Assembly (NCBI GenBank): GCA_964464635.1
Contig: CAYXGT010000117.1
Location: 1-6,384, forward strand
DNA from: CAYLMG01 sp964464635
Lineage (GTDB): Bacteria; Planctomycetota; Phycisphaerae; Sedimentisphaerales; Anaerobacaceae
DNA: 6,384 nucleotides
Reading direction: 5' to 3'
The first letter of the stretch is position 1, and the number at the start of each line of letters is the position of its first letter. The notes beneath the pieces were generated by a model. It worked only from the letters and a program-made list of their open reading frames with translations, was not told the DNA's origin and did not search any database. Both the position numbers and the translations under genes were made by a program. This document shows positions 1 through 4,804 of the stretch, piece by piece.

Positions 1-2721
1 ATTCTTTTTTACTTTTTTTTCTGAGTATGGTTCACTTTTCTCAGGGTCTTGTACCATCAGAACATAAACCTCTGGCCTTGCCCCCCAGCGCTCAATATCA
101 GAACCTCGAATAGCAGGAAAAACCAAGTCGGATTCTATCTTTTCCTCAACCCTCTTTATTTTTCTTTTCCCTTTCTCTACAAGATTATGAACTATCAAAT
201 CCCCATTCGATAGTATTTCGCTTACATCAACCCAGAACACACCATATGGTTCTGTGCTTGCACCTCTGCGTGCCTGATACGCGTTTCCTCCTTCTATTTT
301 CTTTAGGCCGCCGTCGGTTTTTTTTAATGTCTGCCAGGAGCCACTGCTCTTACCAATCGGCCGGGCTATCAGATTCTCTTTTTCTAAAAGTTTTTTGGCA
401 TCTTTTAATGTTAAATCAGTCGCTATTTTTCCAACACCCTTTTTTCTACGCCAGACTGTGTATGGTACCGGATATTCTGTTTTTCCGCGTTTCTTCAAAA
501 AAATTGCCGCAGTCTTATTTGCCGCACCTTCAAAAGGCTGTACTGTTACCAAATCGTGAGCTTTTATCACGTTTAAAGTTTCTCTGTCTCCGAGACGAAA
601 CTTACGGAACCCCTCTCCCGCTCCTTTTGATTTGAACACCTCTTGTGTAATTAAAAATCCGAGCGTCCCATTTCTCGCCAGATAATGGTCTGCTGCCGCA
701 TAAGTAAACAGCATCGAGAAATCCTTTTCTCCGCCTCCTAAACGAGCAGCATGACCTTTTAGTGAAAACAGTCCGTAATTCTTCCACATCTCCAAAGTCG
801 CCTTACGGTATTCTTCTGACAGGTATCCCCATCTAATCCAGGGCGGATTACCCACTACAAAATCGAAATTCTCCGCAGTCATTGGTGCAAATACATTCTT
901 CAGAAATCTTGACCATATACCGTTCCTGCCATCTTTCTCGAGTTCCAAAATGTGTTCATAGAATTTAATTACAACTTTTTCATGCGGTGGGTAAACGAGC
1001 CCTTCTTTCTTAAAACGCTCTATTGCTTCCTTTTGGCTACAGCCTGTTTTTACCAGCTCCTCTATGATTGGTGCTGCTCGTTTCATTAAAGAGCGGTCAT
1101 ATACCCAGATTTTAGGTACGAAAAAACTTCCTACCGATGTCCTGATCTCGACCACTCCGTCTTCGCTTAATAGCATCTGACCTTTCTGCTTCGGCCAGAG
1201 AACAGAATCTGCTAAATATACAGGTATCTCAATCGGTCCTATCTTATTTATTAAATCACCAAGGGCAAAAACATAATTTGTTCTTGCTGCTATTACCGCT
1301 AGTGGATTTAAATCAAATCCCCATACATTTGATAGAATTCTGTTGGCAGTCTCGGCAGATGGTTCTTTACTTTTTGCCCCAAACTCTCTTGACTTCTGTA
1401 TCGCCAGAACCAAAAATGTCCCCGAACCGCAGGCTGGATCTAGTAATCTTTTTCTTGTGTCTCCTCTATAGCCAGCCTCGTTAAGAACCAGTTCGGCCAA
1501 CCAGTCGGGAGTATAATACTCTCCAAGATGGTGTCTGACTATATCCGGCACGAGATACTGGTAAAGCTTCTTCAAAAGGTCACGCGTTACCTCAGGCTCG
1601 ATAGTTGTTGTTGCGGGTTCAAATTCTGAAAGGCATCTTGCTGTCTTTCGAATCGCATCCTGGAGTCTGGGAGAATTCAGCGACTCTAAATACCATCGAA
1701 AGAAATCCCCTTCGAGAAAATTCGTTATTCCTCGCTTGTTATAAACTCCACCATCTTCGATATCTGTCAATAACGCTTCCAATTCCCCTTGTTCTGTATG
1801 GATAAGACCGTTGCTGAACGAAGTTGTTAAGCTTCCTTCACTTACCGAAAGTAATTCCGCAGCGATAAGCTTCATAAGAAGTGCAAAATACGTATGCACA
1901 CAAAATAATATAACTTGGAAATCACTTTCTTGCTCTAATCCATAATTTGCCGCAAGTGCCTTTGTTTTCTTATCTGCTCCACCGGCAAATTGTTCTCCAT
2001 AGACAATACCAAAAAGTCTTTGCCATTCATCGAAGAATACCTTCGCTCGCCTCGTGCTCCAGTTCATTAAAGCATCCACGAAAGAACCAACTGCTTCCTT
2101 AGCTATTTCGCTTTTTGGGCCAAATCGTTCAGATAAATTTTCAGCAGTTAGAGCGACTCTATCAAGAGCTCTTAAGTATGTTACGAACGTAAAAGCGCTT
2201 TCGAAATCAAACCTATGCGGCCCATCCATAATGAAATTCAACGCGGCAACTCTTTTTGTTGATGCTTTTCCTTTGGGTTTGCATCTCACGAAGAATATTT
2301 CATTTCCATCAAATCCTACCCCAACAATTCGGATATACCCCTCCCCTCTGTCTTTTCTGCTTGCCTTGACTTCTGCCGAAATATAATCTTTTAACTGTTT
2401 ATAAGCATGGTCAACTTTTCTTTGAGATGAAAACGCATTCGGCGGCTCAAATTCTATAACTACCTGTCCATGAACGGCATCAGGACGTCCGGTAAAAATG
2501 CTTTTTGCTTTATCACTTAATCGTTCGTATCTTTCCTCAAATTTGAAACCCGCACTCTCGAGAAGGTTACCTAAAGTTCTCTCAAATCTAATCCGGAGAT
2601 CTTCTTCAGTTTTGGCAGAGTACATTATTTTCTTTGCCGAACTGACTAATTTATCTGCAATTTTCCTTAACGTAAAATCCGTCGTAGATTTATTATTATT
2701 CTTTAGTTTGTCCTTACCCAT
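1..2721 (-). CDS. Type IIG-like restriction-modification protein: nuclease plus N6-adenine DNA methyltransferase (Eco57I-type), C-terminus cut by window edge
   Basis: One frame stays open for 907 codons and runs off the left edge, so the C-terminus is missing. The start is fixed: a TAG stop lies directly before the ATG at 2721-2719, and a GGGG ribosome-binding stretch sits 6 nt upstream. Residues 40-115 resemble a PD-(D/E)XK nuclease: helical Glu near 40-47, GRPD with Asp81, then IEFE (Glu90-x-Glu92) and QLKDY (Gln109, Tyr113). Residues 400-405 (GEYYTP) open the methylase core. DPACGSGTF at 428-436 is the S-adenosylmethionine site, GFDLNP at 468-473 follows, and VGNPPW with NPPW at 625-628 is the catalytic motif of N6-adenine methylases. 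GFLITQEVF (688-696) and AANKTAAIFLKK (about 733-744) fit later core strands. FPAIRGSDIERW near 868-879 fits the start of an Eco57I-type target-recognition region. From family knowledge, such fusions methylate one adenine per site and cut unmodified DNA. The usual nuclease Lys is Glu92 here, so cutting is uncertain. A methylase-only or phage-defence role, such as a PglX-like protein, is the alternative. Confidence 0.93.
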   Translation of the reverse strand, partial: MGKDKLKNNNKSTTDFTLRKIADKLVSSAKKIMYSAKTEEDLRIRFERTLGNLLESAGFKFEERYERLSDKAKSIFTGRPDAVHGQVVIEFEPPNAFSSQRKVDHAYKQLKDYISAEVKASRKDRGEGYIRIVGVGFDGNEIFFVRCKPKGKASTKRVAALNFIMDGPHRFDFESAFTFVTYLRALDRVALTAENLSERFGPKSEIAKEAVGSFVDALMNWSTRRAKVFFDEWQRLFGIVYGEQFAGGADKKTKALAANYGLEQESDFQVILFCVHTYFALLMKLIAAELLSVSEGSLTTSFSNGLIHTEQGELEALLTDIEDGGVYNKRGITNFLEGDFFRWYLESLNSPRLQDAIRKTARCLSEFEPATTTIEPEVTRDLLKKLYQYLVPDIVRHHLGEYYTPDWLAELVLNEAGYRGDTRKRLLDPACGSGTFLVLAIQKSREFGAKSKEPSAETANRILSNVWGFDLNPLAVIAARTNYVFALGDLINKIGPIEIPVYLADSVLWPKQKGQMLLSEDGVVEIRTSVGSFFVPKIWVYDRSLMKRAAPIIEELVKTGCSQKEAIERFKKEGLVYPPHEKVVIKFYEHILELEKDGRNGIWSRFLKNVFAPMTAENFDFVVGNPPWIRWGYLSEEYRKATLEMWKNYGLFSLKGHAARLGGGEKDFSMLFTYAAADHYLARNGTLGFLITQEVFKSKGAGEGFRKFRLGDRETLNVIKAHDLVTVQPFEGAANKTAAIFLKKRGKTEYPVPYTVWRRKKGVGKIATDLTLKDAKKLLEKENLIARPIGKSSGSWQTLKKTDGGLKKIEGGNAYQARRGASTEPYGVFWVDVSEILSNGDLIVHNLVEKGKRKIKRVEEKIESDLVFPAIRGSDIERWGARPEVYVLMVQDPEKSEPYSEKKVKKN

Positions 2722-2740
2722 CTAAATCCCCGTCAATAAA

Positions 2741-2759
2741 ATCCGCGATATCTGCGGAT
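2741..2759 (-). promoter_or_regulatory. Inverted repeat in the leader of the methyltransferase gene
   Basis: Arms ATCCGC (2741-2746) and GCGGAT (2754-2759) flank a 7 nt centre. The repeat lies between the predicted transcription start (about 2768) and the GGGG ribosome-binding stretch (2728-2731). It could be an operator, or an RNA hairpin close to the start codon. However, the same stretch is 18/22 identical to 3888-3909 downstream of murB, so it may simply be one more copy of a dispersed repeat. No regulator gene is visible in the window. Confidence 0.4.
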
Positions 2760-2774
2760 AAAAATTCTCTTGAA

Positions 2775-2803
2775 ATTATCCGAAAATCCCTATCCCCTGT
2801 CAA
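2775..2803 (-). promoter_or_regulatory. Near-consensus sigma-70-type promoter of the methyltransferase gene
   Basis: On the minus strand a perfect -35 TTGACA (2798-2803) is separated by exactly 17 bp (2781-2797) from a -10 GATAAT (2775-2780), which matches the consensus in five of six positions. Transcription would begin near 2768 and leave a leader of about 47 nt before the ATG at 2721. This is the best promoter match I found in the window. It suggests the gene is transcribed on its own rather than by read-through from murB. Confidence 0.75.
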
Positions 2804-2830
2804 GCGATTGTTTTCACTTCTTTTATCGTG

Positions 2831-2851
2831 GCATTGGCATCCTGCCAATGC
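2831..2851. repeat. Perfect 9-bp hairpin upstream of the methyltransferase promoter
   Basis: GCATTGGCA (2831-2839) and TGCCAATGC (2843-2851) are exact reverse complements around a 3 nt loop. It lies 28 bp upstream of the -35 box of the methyltransferase gene. Neither side has a T-run, so it is not a typical terminator. A binding site for a dimeric regulator or a repeat element are both possible; sequence alone does not decide. Confidence 0.6.
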
Positions 2852-2890
2852 ATTATAATGAAGAAAGTGCGTTGGAAGTTTGTTATTAAT

Positions 2891-2998
2891 TTTGCTGACT
2901 CAAAGGAATGAAAGCGATAAATTGCTTTCGTGGTCGAGTAAAAATCTGTGTTGATAGCTCGTTTTCATAAGCAGATTTTTATGAGAACACAAAGTCAG
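2891..2998. repeat. Repeat unit A, copy 1 (about 108 nt, hairpin-bearing)
   Basis: This copy aligns with 3638-3744. Shared blocks in order are GCTGACT, AAAG, a hairpin, GTGG-CGA, TGTG-ATAGCT, and finally GAGAACACAAA with GTCAG. Over the last 54 positions about 40 are identical. The hairpin here is GAAAGC (2910-2915) pairing with GCTTTC (2924-2929), and it extends inward by a G-T and an A-T pair. A second, wider inverted repeat pairs TAAAAATCTG (2939-2948) with CAGATTTTTA (2972-2981). Its function is unknown. Confidence 0.6.
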
Positions 2999-3082
2999 TA
3001 TAATTTCCTGACAATCCTGTTATCCTGTCTAAAATCTTCGTGTCTTGGTGGTTTAGTGGTAAAAAAAAATCTTAAAATTTTA

Positions 3083-3110
3083 TTGATAAATCGGCCTAAT
3101 TTGGTACAAT
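3083..3110 (+). promoter_or_regulatory. Right-facing sigma-70-type promoter candidate inside the spacer
   Basis: TTGATA (3083-3088, five of six consensus bases) is followed after 16 bp by TACAAT (3105-3110, five of six). The predicted start, near 3117, coincides with the first base of the hairpin at 3117-3134. No gene downstream on this strand is convincing. The transcript would be a non-coding RNA, a relic leader, or antisense to murB if it ran far enough. The match could also be chance in AT-rich DNA. Confidence 0.45.
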
Positions 3111-3116
3111 TACACT

Positions 3117-3134
3117 GTGTGTTAGAAAACACAC
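3117..3134 (+). repeat. Perfect 7-bp hairpin at the predicted start of the right-facing transcript
   Basis: GTGTGTT (3117-3123) and AACACAC (3128-3134) are exact reverse complements with an AGAA loop. The G-rich string GTAGGGAGGATAG follows at once and looks like a ribosome-binding site, but no start codon with a meaningful frame follows it. Placed at a transcript 5' end, such a stem could stabilise the RNA; this is inference. Confidence 0.5.
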
Positions 3135-3163
3135 GTAGGGAGGATAGTTCCTCAAGCGGCTTG

Positions 3164-3191
3164 TCCTCCGTAGCGTAAGCGAAGGAGGAAG
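3164..3191. repeat. Dispersed repeat unit B, copy 1 (TCCTCC...GGAGGA)
   Basis: TCCTCC (3164-3169) pairs perfectly with GGAGGA (3184-3189), and a weaker inner GC-GTAA-GC lies within. The 28 nt unit matches 3340-3367 at 21 of 28 positions without gaps. On the minus strand it encodes the spurious peptide FAYATEDK, which I recall from repeat DNA in many environmental genomes. It is most likely a short palindromic, non-coding dispersed repeat. Confidence 0.6.
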
Positions 3192-3225
3192 GCCCGCCCG
3201 TCGGCCAAGTCAAAATATTATTTCA

Positions 3226-3250
3226 TAACTTCTTTTCTTTTAAGGAGTTA
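3226..3250. repeat. 9-bp hairpin in a pyrimidine-rich stretch
   Basis: TAACTTCTT (3226-3234) pairs with AAGGAGTTA (3242-3250) through eight Watson-Crick pairs and one G-T pair around a 7 nt loop. The right arm contains AAGGAG, a ribosome-binding-like string that the hairpin would hide. No start codon at suitable distance follows, so a translational role is not supported. Confidence 0.4.
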
Positions 3251-3256
3251 CTTAAC

Positions 3257-3298
3257 AATCATAAATCATAAATCATAAGTCATAAGTAATAAGTAATA
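3257..3298. repeat. Tandem heptamer repeat, six units
   Basis: Six uninterrupted 7 bp units read AATCATA, AATCATA, AATCATA, AGTCATA, AGTAATA, AGTAATA. The change goes stepwise from one variant to the next, as expected from slippage duplications followed by point mutation. The array is non-coding and lies between the unit B copies. It is a possible variable-number locus. Confidence 0.85.
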
Positions 3299-3339
3299 AT
3301 CAAGGACTAACAAATGTCCAACAATACGAGAATCGCCTG

Positions 3340-3367
3340 TCCACCGAAGTATCAACGAAGGCGGAAG
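3340..3367. repeat. Dispersed repeat unit B, copy 2 (TCCACC...GGCGGA)
   Basis: This is the second copy of the unit at 3164-3191, in the same orientation. The outer arms TCCACC (3340-3345) and GGCGGA (3360-3365) still pair except for one central mismatch. The string CCACCGAAGT at 3341-3350 recurs exactly at 6320-6329 upstream of murC, which suggests that fragments of this family are scattered through the region. Confidence 0.5.
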
Positions 3368-3386
3368 TATCGAGAACACAATAACT

Positions 3387-3407
3387 TATGTGCCTTTAAG
3401 GCACCTC
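3387..3407. repeat. TATGTGC-type hairpin, copy 1
   Basis: GTGCCTT (3390-3396) and AAGGCAC (3398-3404) are exact reverse complements around a single T. The hairpin follows TAT and is followed by CTC. It resembles the hairpin at 3521-3534, in which the arms are one base pair shorter but still perfect. Confidence 0.5.
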
Positions 3408-3445
3408 TACATCTGTCGAGAGAGCTCTACAAATCAAACCTTTTT

Positions 3446-3600
3446 ATGCAAAACAAAGCCAATTCACCAGGTGTCCAATATGACATTAATTCTTATTCTA
3501 CAAGGACATACAAAAAATATGTGCTTAAAAGCACTCCCAAAAACAAAGCCAAACGAACCCAAAACGAACCCAATTTTAGCCAAAAATTGGCTTTGATTTT
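3446..3600 (+). repeat. Planctomycete-type 'NKANS / NEPN' repeat stretch
   Basis: Read on the plus strand this stretch gives MQNKANSPGVQYDINSY, then NKAKRTQNEPNFSQK. I recall such strings as hallmarks of non-coding repeats that were often mis-annotated as small hypothetical proteins in Planctomycetes. Internal repeats are visible: AAACAAAGCCAA occurs at 3451-3462 and exactly again at 3541-3552, and AAACGAACCC occurs at 3551-3560 and 3562-3571. Hairpins are GTGCTT/AAGCAC (3521-3526 with 3529-3534) and CCAATTTT/AAAATTGG (3570-3577 with 3583-3590). The assignment to this repeat family is from memory; the repeats and hairpins are seen directly. Confidence 0.55.
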
Positions 3601-3614
3601 GAACAAAATATTCG

Positions 3615-3626
3615 TATTCGCGAATA
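3615..3626. repeat. 12-bp perfect palindrome
   Basis: TATTCGCGAATA is its own reverse complement. It sits between the NKANS-type stretch and copy 2 of unit A. It could be a protein-binding site, but it has no gene start near it, so it is more likely part of the repeat mosaic. Confidence 0.4.
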
Positions 3627-3637
3627 AGTTTAACTTC

Positions 3638-3744
3638 TTAGCTGACTTACAAAGTAAGAATGCAGAGCATTCTTGTGGACGAAGGATTTTTTGTGTGAAT
3701 AGCTTGCTTTTCAAAGCAATAAATCCTGAGAACACAAAAGTCAG
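3638..3744. repeat. Repeat unit A, copy 2 (about 107 nt, hairpin-bearing)
   Basis: This is the direct-repeat partner of 2891-2998. Its first hairpin pairs AAGAATGC (3656-3663) with GCATTCTT (3667-3674) perfectly around a 3 nt loop. Its second pairs TTGCTTT (3704-3710) with AAAGCAA (3713-3719) around 2 nt. The first hairpin occupies the same place as GAAAGC/GCTTTC in copy 1 but has different arm sequences. The conserved end GAGAACACAA (3728-3737) also occurs at 2983-2992 and 3372-3381. Confidence 0.6.
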
Positions 3745-3767
3745 CGAAATACTCTCTGTGCACTCTG

Positions 3768-3792
3768 CCTGCCCTGAGCTAAGTCGAAGGGT
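3768..3792. repeat. Short dispersed repeat, CCCTGAGC...GAAGGG type
   Basis: The core CCCTGAGCTAAGTCGAAGGG (3772-3791) reads on the minus strand as CCCTTCGACTTAGCTCAGGG. I recall that string as a very common interspersed repeat in Planctomycetes, Chloroflexi and other environmental genomes. Its plus-strand translation ACPELSRRV is a familiar spurious peptide. Only one copy is visible in this window. Confidence 0.45.
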
Positions 3793-3887
3793 GTCCTCTG
3801 TGGTAAAAAATAGATTAGTGCAATTTCGTGAAAATTCGTGGTTAAATGAATTGGTTATTTTTCTTCGTGGTTCAAAAATCTGTGAAA

Positions 3888-3909
3888 ATCAGCGGAATCT
3901 GCGGTTAAA
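3888..3909. repeat. 22-nt repeat, partner of 2741-2762
   Basis: It matches 2741-2762 at 18 of 22 positions without gaps, in the same orientation. The shared parts are ATC-GCG, ATCTGCGG and TAAA. It lies 13 nt past the murB stop codon, and the other copy lies in the methyltransferase leader, so the two genes flank a spacer with similar ends. Confidence 0.5.
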
Positions 3910-3922
3910 TATTTTCATTCTT

Positions 3923-4804
3923 TTATTTCCAGATTTCAAGTTCGAGCTCAAGCTCGATGTCGAACTTCTCTTTGACTTTTTCTTTTACAATATCAATCAA
4001 CTTTATAACGTCGCTGCTGGTGCAGTCCTTTTCCGCAATTATAAAGTTAGCATGCTTTTCGCTGATGACGGCGTTGCCTTCCCTGAGACCTTTCAGGCCG
4101 GCCCGGTCTATCAAAGCGCCGGCAGAGACGGCCCGCGGGTTCTTGAATACGCAGCCGGAATTTCTGGCGTTCAGCGGCTGAGTGTTCTTTTTGTAAATCC
4201 AGATTTCCTTCACCGTCCGCATAATACTTTCCGACTCAGCCTCTGCCAGACTCAATTTAGCACCGAGGATAAAATTAGCGGTTATGTTCGTTCGACGGTA
4301 ATCGAAAACCAGCTCCGGCTTGGTCTTTTCAAAAACTTTACCCTCGTTATCCATCAGCTCGACAGATTCGACGACGGCACCTATGTCACCGAAGTTTCCG
4401 CCGGCATTCATTTTCACAGCCCCGCCGAGAGAACCCGGTATCCCCGTAAGGGCCTCCATACCGGCCAGGCCCTTCTGGACACAGGTCAATACAAGCCTGC
4501 TCAGCTCCATACCGGCGCCGGCCTTGATTTCTTCACCGTTAAATTCGCACTTCGAAAAATCTTCCGAGTCAAGCTTTATCACCGCCGCACGCAAACCCTC
4601 ATCGGCAATAAGCAGATTAGAGCCGAAACCTATGACCCTGATAGGGACATCATTCTCCCTGCAGCGCGTGACGGCCTGCTTGAGCTGCTCGACGTTTGCC
4701 GGCCTGATAAAATAATCGGCAGAGCCGCCCAAGCCATACCAGGTATGCTTTGCCATTTCGTAATTGGTTTCAACGATTTTCTCTAAGCCACTGAATATAT
4801 TCAT
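3923..4804 (-). CDS. murB: UDP-N-acetylenolpyruvoylglucosamine reductase MurB
   Basis: MurB is a cytoplasmic FAD enzyme that uses NADPH to reduce UDP-GlcNAc-enolpyruvate to UDP-MurNAc, the second committed step of peptidoglycan synthesis. The ATG at 4804-4802 is preferred: GGAAG lies 7 nt upstream, and 293 residues then fit the family. A GTG at 4831 would add nine residues but lacks a clear ribosome-binding site. Visible motifs are HTWYGLGGSADYF near the N-terminus, VIGFGSNLL (57-65) and GIPGSLGGAVKMNAGG (121-136) in the FAD domain, YRRTN (169-173) with the substrate-binding Arg, and SGCVFKNP (216-223). The proton-donor Ser of that last motif, usually GS(V/F)FKNP, is Cys218 here. The C-terminal acidic stretch ELELELEIW probably carries the second catalytic Glu (E288). 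The length and the lack of an inserted Tyr loop fit the short type II MurB. The gene overlaps the end of murC by 35 bp, which indicates one transcript. Confidence 0.96.
   Translation of the reverse strand: MNIFSGLEKIVETNYEMAKHTWYGLGGSADYFIRPANVEQLKQAVTRCRENDVPIRVIGFGSNLLIADEGLRAAVIKLDSEDFSKCEFNGEEIKAGAGMELSRLVLTCVQKGLAGMEALTGIPGSLGGAVKMNAGGNFGDIGAVVESVELMDNEGKVFEKTKPELVFDYRRTNITANFILGAKLSLAEAESESIMRTVKEIWIYKKNTQPLNARNSGCVFKNPRAVSAGALIDRAGLKGLREGNAVISEKHANFIIAEKDCTSSDVIKLIDIVKEKVKEKFDIELELELEIWK

Larger units (their letters stand above)
2722..3922. other. 1.2 kb repeat- and hairpin-rich spacer without a credible gene
   Basis: No frame here has a recognisable domain, and the short open frames translate into peptides typical of repeat DNA (SSFAYATEDK, MQNKANSPGVQ, ACPELSRRV). 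What can be seen are about a dozen short inverted repeats, two diverged copies of a roughly 107 nt unit, a 6 x 7 bp tandem repeat, and fragments of the kind TTCGTGAAAATTCGTGG, CTTCGTGTCTTGGTGG and AATCCTGTTATCCTG that I recall as widely dispersed intergenic repeats in environmental bacterial genomes. It also holds the methyltransferase promoter and a right-facing promoter. No clear Rho-independent terminator with a T-run follows murB. The spacer may be old insertion or repeat DNA between the murC-murB operon and the methyltransferase gene. Confidence 0.7.

Noticed and set aside
1..2721. Possible frameshift or pseudogene, given many short frames across the region
   Set aside because: Reading the minus strand codon by codon gives one uninterrupted frame of 907 codons with all methylase motifs in phase. 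The short frames are shadows.
3049..3066. tRNA-like string GGTGGTTTAGTGGTAAAA, resembling a tRNA D-arm
   Set aside because: No acceptor stem, anticodon arm or T-arm with GTTCRA follows. The phrase belongs to the common CTTCGTGTCTTGGTGG-type repeat.
2995..3213. A 72-codon minus-strand open frame containing SSFAYATEDK
   Set aside because: The peptide is a known type of mis-translation of dispersed repeat DNA, and the frame spans a hairpin repeat and a predicted promoter on the other strand.
3493..3735. An 80-codon minus-strand frame with a hydrophobic C-terminus that looks like a membrane segment
   Set aside because: The hydrophobic run is the reverse reading of the AAC/CCA-rich NKANS-type repeat, and the frame crosses several hairpins. 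No ribosome-binding site or homology is evident.
2722..3922. Possible CRISPR array or integron in the spacer
   Set aside because: Repeats are few, unequal in length and diverged, with no regular spacing. No cas gene, integrase or attC-like core is present.
3314..4786. A 490-codon plus-strand open frame with AAGGA before its ATG
   Set aside because: Its second half is antisense to murB, which has clear family motifs, and its first half translates repeat DNA (NKANS, NEPN, PELSRRV). No domain is recognisable. It is a shadow frame joined to repeats.
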